Shown: piece after piece, positions 1-7,859 of the stretch
How positions within the stretch are numbered: the stretch's first letter is position 1
Layout of the letters: each line of letters begins with the position of its first letter
NCBI GenBank assembly: GCA_946480785.1
Contig: CAMLLD010000060.1
Coordinates: 1 to 40,735, forward strand
Direction: 5' to 3'
Source of the DNA: an uncultured Blastocatellia bacterium
GTDB lineage: Bacteria > Acidobacteriota > Blastocatellia > Pyrinomonadales > Pyrinomonadaceae
Length of the DNA stretch: 40,735 nucleotides
Program-made: the position numbers and the translations under genes
The notes under the pieces: generated by a model
Told to the model about the DNA's origin: nothing
Databases searched by the model: none
What the model saw: only the letters and a program-made list of their open reading frames with translations

Positions 1-2
1 CT

Positions 3-293
3 GCGGACATGAAGAGCCCCGGAATAATGATTGGCTCGCCGATGCGTTTTCCGCAGATGGCGAGGAACAATTTGGCCGGAGCCTCAAACGGTGTAGTGCA
101 GCCGATAATCATTCATGCGGCGTTGGACATCAGCGGGAAGGTGCTCGAAGCGGAGGCCTTGCAGTCATCTGATGCGGCGTTGAGCGAAGCGGCGTTGCGG
201 CTTGTGAAGAACACGAATTATGGTCCTGCGCGGAACGCCAAACTCGTGCAGCGCGATGTTTTCATTAACGTGCAGTTTGTACCGGGACAGTAA
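3..293 (+). CDS. TonB C-terminal-like domain protein (5' end outside window)
   Basis: The frame is open to the left edge, so only the last ~96 codons are seen. The visible part has the layout of a TonB C-terminal domain as found in energy-transducer TonB or TonB-like periplasmic proteins: a segment with LDISGKVLEAEAL (the V-x-x-DG-x-V strand), an S-x-x-AL-x-EAALRLVKN helix, then a final strand VFINVQFVPGQ before the stop. This domain usually contacts TonB-dependent outer membrane receptors, but many acidobacterial proteins carry it in other contexts. The ATG at 9 is probably internal. The gene converges on the phosphate permease gene 20 bp away. The call is by resemblance of the domain layout only. 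Confidence 0.6.
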   Translation, partial: ADMKSPGIMIGSPMRFPQMARNNLAGASNGVVQPIIIHAALDISGKVLEAEALQSSDAALSEAALRLVKNTNYGPARNAKLVQRDVFINVQFVPGQ

Positions 294-313
294 TCAGCCG
301 TTATGCGGCGGCG

Positions 314-1360
314 TTAGCTCGCGAGGCGATGAATAGTCGAGACGATCCAGAACGACACGGCGGCGACGAAGGCGGCGGCGGGGATGGTTAGGATCCAGGC
401 CCAGACGATACGTCCGGCGACGCCCCATTTCACCGCCGACAGGCGACGCGTGGCGCCGACGCCAACGATCGAGCCGGTGATGGTGTGCGTCGTGGAGACG
501 GGCGTGCCGGTCAGGGTCACGTAGGCGAGAGTCAAAGCAGCGGCGCTCTCGGCGCAGAAGCCGCCCACGGGTTTCAGCTTCGTGATGCGGCTGCCCATTG
601 TGTGCACGATGCGCCAGCCACCGGAGAGAGTGCCCAAAGCGATTGCGGCGTGCGCCGCCAGCACGACCGCCACTGGTATCGCCGGCAGCGTTCCGTTTGG
701 ACCATACGACAATCCCCAAACACCACCCGCAGTCAGCACCGCGGTGATGATGCCCATCGTCTTCTGCGCATCATTCCCACCGTGGCCCAACGAAAACGCC
801 GCCGCAGAAAAGAGCTGCCCGCGACGGAAAATCTTGTCTACACGCGCCGCTGAAAAACGCCGGAACAGCCAGTAGACGATCACCATCAACGTAAACCCGA
901 GCAACATCCCGATCAGCGGCGACAGCACGATAAACTTCAACGTGCGCAACCACACATCAGTCTTCAACAATCCACTGATACCGCCATGCGCCGCGATGCC
1001 CGCGCCAGCGTAACCTCCCAACAGCGCGTGCGAGCTCGACGTCGGCAGACCGAGATACCACGTGATCAGGTTCCAGACGATTGCGCCCAGCAACGCGGCG
1101 AGTAACACGTAAAGACGCAAGTCGGCGGGAATAACATCCATGCGCACGCCGTCGCCGATCGCTTTTGCCACGCGCGTGCCGAACACCGCAAACGCGATGA
1201 AGTTGAAGAACGCCGCCCAGATCACCGCCATGCCGGGCGAAAGCACGCGTGTCGAAACCACCGTCGCGATCGAGTTCGCGGCGTCGTGAAAGCCGTTGAT
1301 GTAATCGAAAAGGAGCGCGAGGAGGACGAGGATGATGACGAAGGCCAGAGTTGCAGTCAT
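314..1360 (-). CDS. pit: PiT-family inorganic phosphate permease
   Basis: This 348-residue polytopic membrane protein imports inorganic phosphate (as metal phosphate or with H+/Na+) across the inner membrane. It shows both signature repeats of the PiT family (PF01384): GFHDAANSIATVVSTR at 23-38 and SLGHGGNDAQKTMGII at 190-205. It also has the paired S/T-rich motifs GLPTSSSHALLGG (104-116) and, near the C-terminus, GTPVSTTHTITGSIVG, as expected for an internally duplicated transporter. It is the second gene of a leftward pair with the DUF47 protein, which is the standard arrangement for low-affinity phosphate uptake. A ~100 bp gap holding an inverted repeat separates the two. The length is short compared with E. 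coli PitA (~500 aa) but typical of the compact bacterial form. Confidence 0.95.
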   Translation of the reverse strand: MTATLAFVIILVLLALLFDYINGFHDAANSIATVVSTRVLSPGMAVIWAAFFNFIAFAVFGTRVAKAIGDGVRMDVIPADLRLYVLLAALLGAIVWNLITWYLGLPTSSSHALLGGYAGAGIAAHGGISGLLKTDVWLRTLKFIVLSPLIGMLLGFTLMVIVYWLFRRFSAARVDKIFRRGQLFSAAAFSLGHGGNDAQKTMGIITAVLTAGGVWGLSYGPNGTLPAIPVAVVLAAHAAIALGTLSGGWRIVHTMGSRITKLKPVGGFCAESAAALTLAYVTLTGTPVSTTHTITGSIVGVGATRRLSAVKWGVAGRIVWAWILTIPAAAFVAAVSFWIVSTIHRLAS

Positions 1361-1362
1361 GA

Positions 1363-1458
1363 GATTGTCGATTTTCGATTTCCGATTGCCGATTTAATTT
1401 GCGCGCGAGCCGAGGAAACGCTTACAAATCGGCAATTGGCAATCGACAATTGGCAATG
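1363..1458. repeat. Imperfect inverted repeat between the DUF47 and pit genes
   Basis: The left arm (1363-1395) is built of near-tandem CGATT units. The right arm (1426-1458) is its imperfect reverse complement, beginning AAATCGGCAATTGGCAATCG. About 30 nt separate the arms, so the transcript could form a long hairpin between two genes of one operon. The unit structure suggests a dispersed intergenic repeat rather than a simple terminator, since no clear T-run follows. Confidence 0.6.
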
Positions 1459-1460
1459 AC

Positions 1461-2084
1461 CTACGTGTGCTTAATAATCACGCTCTCAATGATGTTCGCG
1501 ACGTTCTCACAGCGATCGATCGCCGCTTCCAACTTCTCGTAAACCTCTTTCCACTTCACCACGGTCAACGGGTCCGGCGGGTCGTGAAACAACTCCGCGA
1601 TCGCCGCGTGGTAAACATCGTCGCCTTCGTTCTCGAGCCGATGAATCTCCACCAAACGCTGCGTCACGTTGCGTGGCCGTTTCAAAGTCGAAACGATCTC
1701 TTTCAACTCGGAAGCCATCCGCTCGATGATATTCGCGAAGTCACGTGCGTAGTCCGGGATCTCTCTAACGTCGAAAATGATCATCGCCCGCGCCGCATCG
1801 TCGATTAGATCGACGATGTCGTCCAAAGCGGTCGACATCATGTAAATGTCTTCGCGATCGAAGGGCGTGATGAATGATTTATTCAGACGCGTCGAAATCG
1901 TGTGCGTGAGCTCGTCGCAGGCGTGTTCGAGTCCCTTGATGCGCTTGGCGTAGTCGGCGTACGCGTGGTTCTTATCGGCGAGCATCTCCTTCAGCTCGCG
2001 CGCGGCCGCGGAGATGTAGAGGGTCATCTGCGTGAACAGATCGAAATACTGGTCTTCCCTCGGAAGCAGACTAATCATGCCCAT
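1461..2084 (-). CDS. DUF47 / PhoU-like phosphate transport regulator
   Basis: A 207-residue all-helical protein of the DUF47 family (PF01865, PhoU-related; COG1392), thought to modulate the adjacent PiT permease. Features seen: a start of MGMISLLPREDQYFDLF, a mid-protein segment FDREDIYMMSTALDDIVDLID, and a conserved ENEGDDVYHAAI motif near residue 160, all of which recur in this family; the acidic clusters are likely metal-binding. I chose the ATG at 2084 because GGTGA lies just upstream on this strand and the homologous part starts there. A longer frame reaches 2216 but would run into the kpsF promoter. It is the first gene of the pair with pit. A TATAGT hexamer at 2133-2128 on this strand could be its -10. 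Confidence 0.9.
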   Translation of the reverse strand: MGMISLLPREDQYFDLFTQMTLYISAAARELKEMLADKNHAYADYAKRIKGLEHACDELTHTISTRLNKSFITPFDREDIYMMSTALDDIVDLIDDAARAMIIFDVREIPDYARDFANIIERMASELKEIVSTLKRPRNVTQRLVEIHRLENEGDDVYHAAIAELFHDPPDPLTVVKWKEVYEKLEAAIDRCENVANIIESVIIKHT

Positions 2085-2150
2085 CACTTCACCCGCGTCG
2101 CCTAAACTTCTTCTGAACGAAAGGCGGACTATAACCGACGAGCACTCGAC

Positions 2151-2178
2151 TTGCCAAATGTGAGCCGCGTCGTATATC
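2151..2178 (+). promoter_or_regulatory. Candidate sigma-70 promoter of kpsF
   Basis: TTGCCA (2151-2156), 16-nt spacer, TATATC (2173-2178). Initiation near 2185 would leave a ~17-nt leader containing AAGGA at 2191, in good register with the ATG at 2202. The opposite strand has a TATAGT (2133-2128) whose 17-bp-distant -35 position overlaps this same TTGCCA, so the divergent promoters may share one -35 region. Confidence 0.5.
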
Positions 2179-2201
2179 AAGGCCATATCAAAGGACACAA
2201 G

Positions 2202-3182
2202 ATGACGAACAGCCACCTGGCGGAAATCCAGAACCTACTGCGAATCGAGGCGGACGCGATTGCGCAGACGGCCACGCGGCTCGATGCGGTCGCGGTCGAA
2301 CGCGTCGTCGATCTGCTCGCGTGTTGTGAAGGCAAAGTCGTGCTGCTGGGGGTAGGGAAGTCGGGCATCATCGGGCAGAAGATCGCGGCCACGATGACCA
2401 GCGCGGGCACGGCGGCTTTGTACCTGCATCCATCGGACGCACTGCACGGCGGCCTCGGCATCCTGCAAGCAAATGACGTCGTGATCGTGTTGAGCAACAG
2501 CGGCGAGACTGAGGAGATCGTCGCGCTGTTGCCTTACTTGAAGAGCCGCAAAGTCGCGATCGTCGCGCTCGTTGGAAACGTGAACTCAACCCTCGCGCGT
2601 CGCGCGGATTTCGTGCTCGATGCTTCGGTCGATAAAGAAGCGTGCCCGTTGAATCTCGCACCGACGACGAGCACCACCGTCGCCCTCGCGATCGGCGATG
2701 CACTCGCGATGACGGTGATGAAAGTCAAAGGACTCACGCCGGACGATTTCGCCGTGAATCATCCCGCCGGACGTTTGGGAAAAAGATTGACGCTGCGCGT
2801 GAGCGATCTGATGCATCGTGACGGCGAGTATCCGACGATTGCCGTAGGTTCGTCCTGGGTGGAAGTCGTGCGTGCGATCAGCAGAGGCGGGCTAGGCGCG
2901 GTGTGTGTAATCGAACCGGATGGTCGCCTCGCGGGAATCATCACCGATGGCGATCTGCGGCGCGCGATCGAGCAGACGAGTCATGAATCACTCGCGCAGC
3001 TAGCGGGCGACGATTTCATGACGCGCAGACCCGTAGTCGCAACACCGGAGCTGCTCGCTTTCGACGCGTTGCGACTGATGGAAGACAGACCATCGCAGAT
3101 CTCAGTTTTGCCCGTTGTTGACGAAGATCAAAGATGCGTAGGGTTGCTAAGGCTGCACGATGTCGTGAGGAGCGGCTTGTAA
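2202..3182 (+). CDS. kpsF: D-arabinose 5-phosphate isomerase (KpsF/GutQ family)
   Basis: A cytoplasmic enzyme that interconverts D-ribulose 5-phosphate and D-arabinose 5-phosphate, the first step towards the Kdo of lipopolysaccharide. The 326-residue length matches E. coli KdsD (328). Domains: an N-terminal SIS sugar-isomerase domain (about 35-175) with LGVGKSG (49-55) and SNSGETEE (98-105), and a conserved APTTSTT.ALAIGDALA helix. A linker NHPAGRLGKRL precedes two CBS domains (about 200-325) beginning at the MHRDGEYPT segment. The ATG at 2202 is preferred over one at 2151 because AAGGA lies 7 nt upstream and homologues begin there. It faces lpxC, another LPS gene, with only 4 bp between the two stops. 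Confidence 0.95.
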   Translation: MTNSHLAEIQNLLRIEADAIAQTATRLDAVAVERVVDLLACCEGKVVLLGVGKSGIIGQKIAATMTSAGTAALYLHPSDALHGGLGILQANDVVIVLSNSGETEEIVALLPYLKSRKVAIVALVGNVNSTLARRADFVLDASVDKEACPLNLAPTTSTTVALAIGDALAMTVMKVKGLTPDDFAVNHPAGRLGKRLTLRVSDLMHRDGEYPTIAVGSSWVEVVRAISRGGLGAVCVIEPDGRLAGIITDGDLRRAIEQTSHESLAQLAGDDFMTRRPVVATPELLAFDALRLMEDRPSQISVLPVVDEDQRCVGLLRLHDVVRSGL

Positions 3183-3186
3183 GAAC

Positions 3187-4044
3187 TCAAGCGGCCATGT
3201 CGACGATGTCCCACGCCGATCTCACGCGCAGTAACTTCGACATCAAGCCCGCGTGCATGATGTGACCGCTGCGTTCCGCGACGACCTTCCCGAGTATCGG
3301 CATGCCCAACAAAGCCAGGTCACCAATGATGTCGAGGATCTTGTGTCGCACAAACTCGTCGCGAAAACGCAAACCCGTCTGATTCAACATCCCATCACGC
3401 GTCAGCACGATGGCATTGTCGAGCGAGCCACCGCGAATCAGATTCGCGCGTCGCAGTGCATCGATCTCTTCCGTAAAACCAAACGTGCGCGCCGCCGCAA
3501 TGTCCCGACTAAACGCGCCATTGCTCAACTCCACCGACAAACTCTGCCGGCCAATCAGCGGGTGCGAAAAGTCGATCACGCAATCGATCTGGTACGTGTC
3601 GGCAGGCTCGACGCTGATGCGGCGATTGCCTTGTTCGAATGCGACCTTTTCGCGGACCAGCAACGCGCGCCGCGCGAGCGGCTGTTCCACGATGCCAGCG
3701 CGTTCGATGATCTCGGCGAAGTCCTCCGCCGAACCATCCATGATCGGGATCTCGAGATTGTCGACCTCGATGAAAACGTTGTCGACGTTCAGACCGCGCA
3801 ACGCCGCGAGCAGGTGTTCGACGGTCGACAACATCACGCCCGTGCGCATCAACGTAGTCGCGTAACCGCAGTTCGCTACCGACTCCACCGTGGCGGGAAT
3901 TTCAAAACCGCCGAGGTCCGTGCGACGAAAAACGTAACCGGTGTCGGGAGGAGCGGGAACGAGGCGCACCTGGACGGGAACGGCGGTGTGCAACCCGATG
4001 CCATCAGTTTCGACTGCCGAACCCAGCGTGGTCTGTTTGATCAA
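3187..4044 (-). CDS. lpxC: UDP-3-O-acyl-N-acetylglucosamine deacetylase
   Basis: The zinc-dependent deacetylase that commits the cell to lipid A synthesis. Visible features: the N-terminal IKQTTLGSAVETDGIGLHT typical of LpxC, TVEHLLAAL with the zinc-binding His77, RHKILDIIGDLALLG with His234 and Asp238 (the other zinc ligands), and GHIMHAG with the catalytic His (264) near the C-terminus. Numbering is from a TTG start at 4044, which gives 285 residues and puts the start exactly where homologues begin. The frame stays open to ATGs at 4101 and 4203, but that would add 19-53 residues unlike LpxC and would bury the inverted repeats at 4138-4192 in coding sequence. The start choice is therefore an inference, while the identity is secure. 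Confidence 0.95.
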   Translation of the reverse strand: MIKQTTLGSAVETDGIGLHTAVPVQVRLVPAPPDTGYVFRRTDLGGFEIPATVESVANCGYATTLMRTGVMLSTVEHLLAALRGLNVDNVFIEVDNLEIPIMDGSAEDFAEIIERAGIVEQPLARRALLVREKVAFEQGNRRISVEPADTYQIDCVIDFSHPLIGRQSLSVELSNGAFSRDIAAARTFGFTEEIDALRRANLIRGGSLDNAIVLTRDGMLNQTGLRFRDEFVRHKILDIIGDLALLGMPILGKVVAERSGHIMHAGLMSKLLRVRSAWDIVDMAA

Positions 4045-4137
4045 AATGTCGGGCCCAATCTCTTTCTTAATAAACGTGCGGTCGAAAAACAGGAGCAACA
4101 TATATGCCGACAGGAAAATCGAGCGCGCCGCACGTTC

Positions 4138-4192
4138 ACTGTGGCTGGGACGCCACAGTTCCAAACCCGCGGTGGAGAGATCCCGCCACAGT
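4138..4192. promoter_or_regulatory. Operator-like ACTGTGGC repeats upstream of lpxC
   Basis: A perfect inverted repeat ACTGTGGC-N6-GCCACAGT spans 4138-4159. A further half-site GCCACAGT stands at 4185-4192 in direct orientation with the second arm (33 bp apart). A fourth ACTGTGG occurs at 4308-4314 within CCACAACTGTGG. They lie in the divergent region between lpxC and the zinc-ribbon gene and could bind a dimeric regulator. No known regulator matches this sequence to my knowledge. Confidence 0.4.
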
Positions 4193-4208
4193 TTCCGTAA
4201 CAAAAAAA

Positions 4209-4237
4209 TTGAATAGACTCATTTGCTGGAGTACACT
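4209..4237 (+). promoter_or_regulatory. Candidate sigma-70 promoter of the zinc-ribbon gene
   Basis: TTGAAT (4209-4214), exactly 17 nt, TACACT (4232-4237). Initiation near 4244 gives a leader of about 150 nt before the ATG at 4393, containing a CCACAACTGTGG palindrome at 4303-4314. The long leader leaves room for post-transcriptional control. Confidence 0.55.
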
Positions 4238-4392
4238 CAGGCCCAGTTAACCAGTCGGACGCCAGCTTTTCGGCGTAGTGTTTGAGATAAAGCGCTTTCG
4301 TCCCACAACTGTGGTTGAAAGAAACGCCACGCCAGCGCTCCGAAGACCAAAGAGGGTGGATGTCCTCTATTCACTCTCGTGGAGAAACCGCG

Positions 4393-4698
4393 ATGCCAGA
4401 TTTAGAAATAACGTGCACGGAGTGCAACTCTCCGTTCATGTTCACTGAAAGGGAACAGGAATATTACCGGGAACGTAACCTGACTCATCCTAAACGTTGT
4501 AAGCCGTGTCGCGATGCGCGCCGGGCCAATTTCAGCGGTGGCGGCGGCTCACGGCCGTCCGGCGGTGAACGTCAGCGGTTTGAAATTACTTGCGATCAGT
4601 GCGGCAAGAACGATTCAGTACCGTTCAAGCCGTCCTCGGGCCGGCCGGTCCTGTGCAGCGACTGCTTTAGCGCGAGCCGGGCACAACCGCGCGCCTGA
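4393..4698 (+). CDS. Small double zinc-ribbon protein
   Basis: A 101-residue protein with two cysteine quartets. The first is CTEC (Cys8, Cys11) and CKPC (Cys36, Cys39), separated by an acidic/aromatic helix FTEREQEYYRERNL as in the probable zinc-ribbon family PF13451. The second is CDQC (67, 70) and CSDC (88, 91), of the CxxC-x17-CxxC kind seen at the C-terminus of many related proteins. A Gly/Arg/Ser linker joins them. Nucleic-acid binding is plausible but not shown. The ATG at 4393 is chosen because GGAG lies at 4381-4384; a longer frame starts at 4315 without support. It has its own promoter and a ~150-nt leader. Confidence 0.85.
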   Translation: MPDLEITCTECNSPFMFTEREQEYYRERNLTHPKRCKPCRDARRANFSGGGGSRPSGGERQRFEITCDQCGKNDSVPFKPSSGRPVLCSDCFSASRAQPRA

Positions 4699-4731
4699 AG
4701 ACGGCGGGATGCCATAAAACTTTAGGTTAGT

Positions 4732-5526
4732 ATGAGCTTCGAAACGATCCAGTTGGAGATGCAGGGGTCGATCTGCGTGTTGACGCTGAACCGGCCCGAG
4801 CGTCTCAACGCGCTGACAGTGGAAGTCGCGAAAGACTTCAAAGCCGCGGTCCATGAAGCATTGGAGCGTGGCGCGCGCGTGATCGTGCTCACCGGTTCGG
4901 GCCGCGCTTTCTGCGCGGGGGGCGACTTGCGCGAGATGCAGGAAATCGCCGGCAGGGAAGGACGACTCGAGGCTTTCTTCGACGAACCGTTGCGGATACT
5001 CAACGAGTCGATCATGTTGATTCGCGAAACGCCGGTGCCGTTCATCGCGGCGGTCAACGGCGTCGCTTCCGGCGGCGGTTGTAATCTCGCGCTCGCGTGC
5101 GACCTCGTGATCGCAGCGGAGAGTGCGAAGTTCAACCAGGCTTTCATAAAGATTGGTCTCGTTCCCGATTGCGGCGGAACTTTTATCCTGCCGCGGCTCG
5201 TAGGATGGAAACGCGCGGCGGAGCTGATGTTCACGGGTGAACTGATTACCGCCCAACGTGCTGCTGAAATGGGAATGATTAACTCAGTCGCTGCTGATGG
5301 TGAATTGATGAGCCAGGTGATGGCCATGGCCGAAAAACTGGCCCACGCGCCGACCGCCGCGCTCGGGCGCATCAAGCAATTGATGGACGCGAGCGCGACG
5401 AATGATTGGCCCAACCAACTCGACCTTGAACGGAGGATGCAGATCGAATCAGGCAAGACGAAGGATTTTGTAGAAGGTGTTGCAGCTTTTTTAGAAAAAC
5501 GGCCGCCGCGATTTGTTGGCAGTTGA
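4732..5526 (+). CDS. Enoyl-CoA hydratase/isomerase (crotonase), PaaG-like
   Basis: A 264-residue crotonase-fold enzyme acting on an acyl-CoA thioester in the cytosol. The oxyanion-hole segments are clear: GSGRAFCAGGDLREM (56-69) and AAVNGVASGGGCNLALACD (107-124). The catalytic loop reads IGLVPDCGGTFILPRLVG (141-158). Classical hydratases have a Glu ahead of the GG here, whereas Asp (146) is typical of the PaaG ring-epoxide isomerases and some delta3-delta2 isomerases, so isomerisation is more likely than hydration. The remaining phenylacetate genes are not in the window, so the substrate is unknown. AGG at 4724-4726 is the only ribosome-site candidate. A terminator follows at 5556. Confidence 0.9.
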   Translation: MSFETIQLEMQGSICVLTLNRPERLNALTVEVAKDFKAAVHEALERGARVIVLTGSGRAFCAGGDLREMQEIAGREGRLEAFFDEPLRILNESIMLIRETPVPFIAAVNGVASGGGCNLALACDLVIAAESAKFNQAFIKIGLVPDCGGTFILPRLVGWKRAAELMFTGELITAQRAAEMGMINSVAADGELMSQVMAMAEKLAHAPTAALGRIKQLMDASATNDWPNQLDLERRMQIESGKTKDFVEGVAAFLEKRPPRFVGS

Positions 5527-5555
5527 CGTTCCGACAAGAACGAAGCAGATCGCGG

Positions 5556-5583
5556 GCCGCCTGATAGTTGGGCGGCTTTCTTA
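5556..5583 (+). terminator. Rho-independent terminator after the crotonase gene
   Basis: A GCCGCC (5556-5561) / GGCGGC (5571-5576) stem with a 9-nt loop is followed directly by TTTCTTA. It lies 30 bp after the crotonase stop codon and just before the MFS gene. Confidence 0.65.
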
Positions 5584-5595
5584 TTGGTTTTTAAA

Positions 5596-6900
5596 ATGGA
5601 CTCCCTGACTTACATGCAACTGCTCCGGCGCAATCGCTCTTTCAGACGATTGTGGATCGGACAGATCATTTCCGAACTCGGCAACTGGTTCAACTTGATT
5701 GCCGTGCTCGGATTGGTCCGGGGTGTGTCGCACGCAGCGCCGGAAGCGACGACGATCGTTTTGATCGCTCGTTTAGCTCCGGCCACGATCTTTGCCTCGC
5801 TTGCAGGCGCGTTTGTCGATCGCTGGTCACGCCGCAAGGTGATGATTGCTACAGATCTGCTGCGCGTGTTGGTTGCCCTTACACCTTTGCTGGTGCGACG
5901 CCCACAGGATCTTTGGATCGCTTACGTCTCGACGGCTTTGCTGTCGTTCTTCGGCATCTTCTTCGAAGCCGCCAAGAATGCCGCCGTGCCGAACATCACG
6001 GGCGAACGAGATCTACTCGCGGGAAACGCGCTGATGTTCTCGTCACGCTTCCTGCTGATGTCGCTCGGGGCGGCGCTCGGTGGTTGGACCGCGGCGTACG
6101 TTGGTTACGCAGCGGCTTTCATCATCAACGCGATCTCGTTCGTGGCCTCGGCGTACTCGGTTTGGCTCGTGCCCGAAGAGCAAACACGACAGCAGCAAAC
6201 CGCAGCGATCGCAACGACTGAAAAGAAAAGGCGTCATGCGGGTTACTGGTCCGACGTTCGCGAGGGATGGTCCTATATCGTCAGGCACCCCGTAGTCGCG
6301 ACGCTTATCGGCACGAACATCATCTGGGCCATCGGTGGTGGCGCGAGCACTCTGATTGGGGACCGCCTTGGTGCGTTGGTGTTTGCCGCGCCGAATAGCC
6401 AACATAGCCAGGATTCGGCAGTCGCGGCGCTGTACTTTGCAAACGGCATGGGACTGTTCCTCGGGATGTTGATTGCGCGCCGGGTCGGTACTTACTTTGA
6501 GCTGAAGGAACGAACTACCGGCTACATCGGTTGGAGTTTGCTGGCCCAGGGAATCTTCTTTGGGTTGTCGGGCCTGATGCCGACGTTGTGGACTGCGTGT
6601 TTCATGATAATGATCTCGCGTCTGTTGTTGGGGGCGGAGTATGCAGTGCAGGACACGTTGCTGGTGCGACTGTTGCCCGACAACTTGCGCGGTCGCGTCA
6701 TAACTACAGATCGTGCGACTGAGATGTTAATCATGACGTTCTCCATAGCAGTCGCGGGCTGGTCGTTGCACTTGATCACACCGCGAACTCTGACAGTGGC
6801 CTCGGGCTTGTTATCAGGTTTGTCCGGACTGGCGTGGCTCGTGTTGTTTTCAACGCAGGCCGTGCGTCTGCCGCGTCGTCTGGTCCACAGACTAGACTGA
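5596..6900 (+). CDS. MFS transporter, EntS-like
   Basis: A 434-residue inner membrane transporter with about twelve hydrophobic segments. The beginning RNRSFRRLWIGQIISELGNW and the loop motif GAFVDRWSRRKVMIATDLLR (MFS motif A region) resemble the MFS_3/EntS group that exports siderophores and other small molecules or drugs. A second-half motif LLPDNLRGRVITTDRATEML is the matching loop in the C-terminal half. The ATG at 5596 is preferred over a TTG at 5584. It is alone between a terminator upstream and the promoter of the histidine kinase gene downstream, so nothing here fixes the substrate. Confidence 0.85.
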   Translation: MDSLTYMQLLRRNRSFRRLWIGQIISELGNWFNLIAVLGLVRGVSHAAPEATTIVLIARLAPATIFASLAGAFVDRWSRRKVMIATDLLRVLVALTPLLVRRPQDLWIAYVSTALLSFFGIFFEAAKNAAVPNITGERDLLAGNALMFSSRFLLMSLGAALGGWTAAYVGYAAAFIINAISFVASAYSVWLVPEEQTRQQQTAAIATTEKKRRHAGYWSDVREGWSYIVRHPVVATLIGTNIIWAIGGGASTLIGDRLGALVFAAPNSQHSQDSAVAALYFANGMGLFLGMLIARRVGTYFELKERTTGYIGWSLLAQGIFFGLSGLMPTLWTACFMIMISRLLLGAEYAVQDTLLVRLLPDNLRGRVITTDRATEMLIMTFSIAVAGWSLHLITPRTLTVASGLLSGLSGLAWLVLFSTQAVRLPRRLVHRLD

Positions 6901-6912
6901 TGTTGCTACAAT
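6884..6912 (+). promoter_or_regulatory. Extended -10 promoter giving a nearly leaderless kinase mRNA
   Basis: TCCACA (6884-6889), 17 nt, TACAAT (6907-6912) preceded by TG-C (an extended -10). The hexamer ends 9 nt before the ATG at 6922, so transcription would begin about 2-3 nt before the start codon. No Shine-Dalgarno sequence is present there. Confidence 0.5.
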
Positions 6913-6921
6913 CAGAGCCCG

Positions 6922-7824
6922 ATGCGCGTAAGGCCACGTCGTCGCAAATCAGTCGCGTTCTTCGTCACGCTGGGCGCGTGTCTCGTCGCGCTCGCCGTGG
7001 CCTTGAGCGTGGGTTGGATCATTCTCAACTGGACGCAGGTCGCGCTGCTGGTGTTGGGAATCGTCTTTTTCAACCTGCTGATCTTCGGGCTGATCGTAAA
7101 CACGACGTTTCTGATTCGCGAGATTCGCCGCAACGAGCAGCACGACGCGTTCATCAACGCGGTTACTCACGAGCTCAAAACTCCGGTCGCGTCGATTCGT
7201 CTTTATCTCGAAACACTGAAGACGCGCGACGTCGACGCGCAACAGCGGCAGGAGTTTTACGACATCATGCTCGCCGACAGCGATCGGTTGTCGAAAACGG
7301 TCGAACAGGTGTTGCGTGCCGGAAGGATGCGACATCGCGGCCGGCGCATCGCGAAGTCGGCGATCAACGTAACGGAGATGGTGCGCGAGTGTCTGGAGCT
7401 GGCGCGCGTTCGTTACGGCTTGAACGAAACGCATTTGATCTATACGGAGTCGCCGGAAGCGAGCAATGCGCGCGTGTCGGGCGACCTCGAAGAGCTGCGC
7501 GCGGCGTTCACGAACCTGCTCGACAATGCAGTGAAGTATTCTGATGACGAAGTGCGCGTGGTCGTATCTGTTTCCGCGTCTGACGACAAGCGTGTGATAG
7601 TGCAGGTGGCGGATCAGGGGATCGGGATTCCGCAAACGCAACTCCGGCGGATATTCAAAAGGTTCTATCGCGTGCCGGGCCGGTTCATGGCGCGCGTCAA
7701 AGGAACAGGATTGGGATTGTTCATCGTGAAGTCCGTCGTGCAGAAACACGGCGGGCGGGTTTACGCGGAAAGCGCGGGCCTGGGCCACGGCAGCACGTTC
7801 ACGGTCCAACTCCCGCGCGTCTGA
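6922..7824 (+). CDS. Membrane sensor histidine kinase
   Basis: A 300-residue kinase with a basic N-terminus, two transmembrane helices (about 11-34 and 40-62) and almost no periplasmic loop, so it has no large extracytoplasmic sensor. The HisKA dimerisation box FINAVTHELKTPVASIR carries the phospho-accepting His83. The ATPase domain is complete: NLLDNAVKYS (N box), VADQGIGIP (G1), a FKRFYRV F-box and GTGLGLFIVKSVVQKHGG (G2). It phosphorylates the response regulator encoded 35 bp downstream, in the same orientation. The pairing is by position; the signal is unknown, possibly membrane state given the short loop. Confidence 0.93.
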   Translation: MRVRPRRRKSVAFFVTLGACLVALAVALSVGWIILNWTQVALLVLGIVFFNLLIFGLIVNTTFLIREIRRNEQHDAFINAVTHELKTPVASIRLYLETLKTRDVDAQQRQEFYDIMLADSDRLSKTVEQVLRAGRMRHRGRRIAKSAINVTEMVRECLELARVRYGLNETHLIYTESPEASNARVSGDLEELRAAFTNLLDNAVKYSDDEVRVVVSVSASDDKRVIVQVADQGIGIPQTQLRRIFKRFYRVPGRFMARVKGTGLGLFIVKSVVQKHGGRVYAESAGLGHGSTFTVQLPRV

Positions 7825-7846
7825 TCTGTGTTAATCCGTGTAAGAT
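7824..7846. repeat. Dispersed CACAGAT/ACACGGAT repeat copy between kinase and regulator
   Basis: The minus strand reads ACACGGATTAACACAGAT here. Variants of the same motif occur at 12969-12998 and 23151-23166. It fills most of the gap between the two-component genes. Confidence 0.5.
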
Positions 7847-7859
7847 TTTACTGGCGAAT

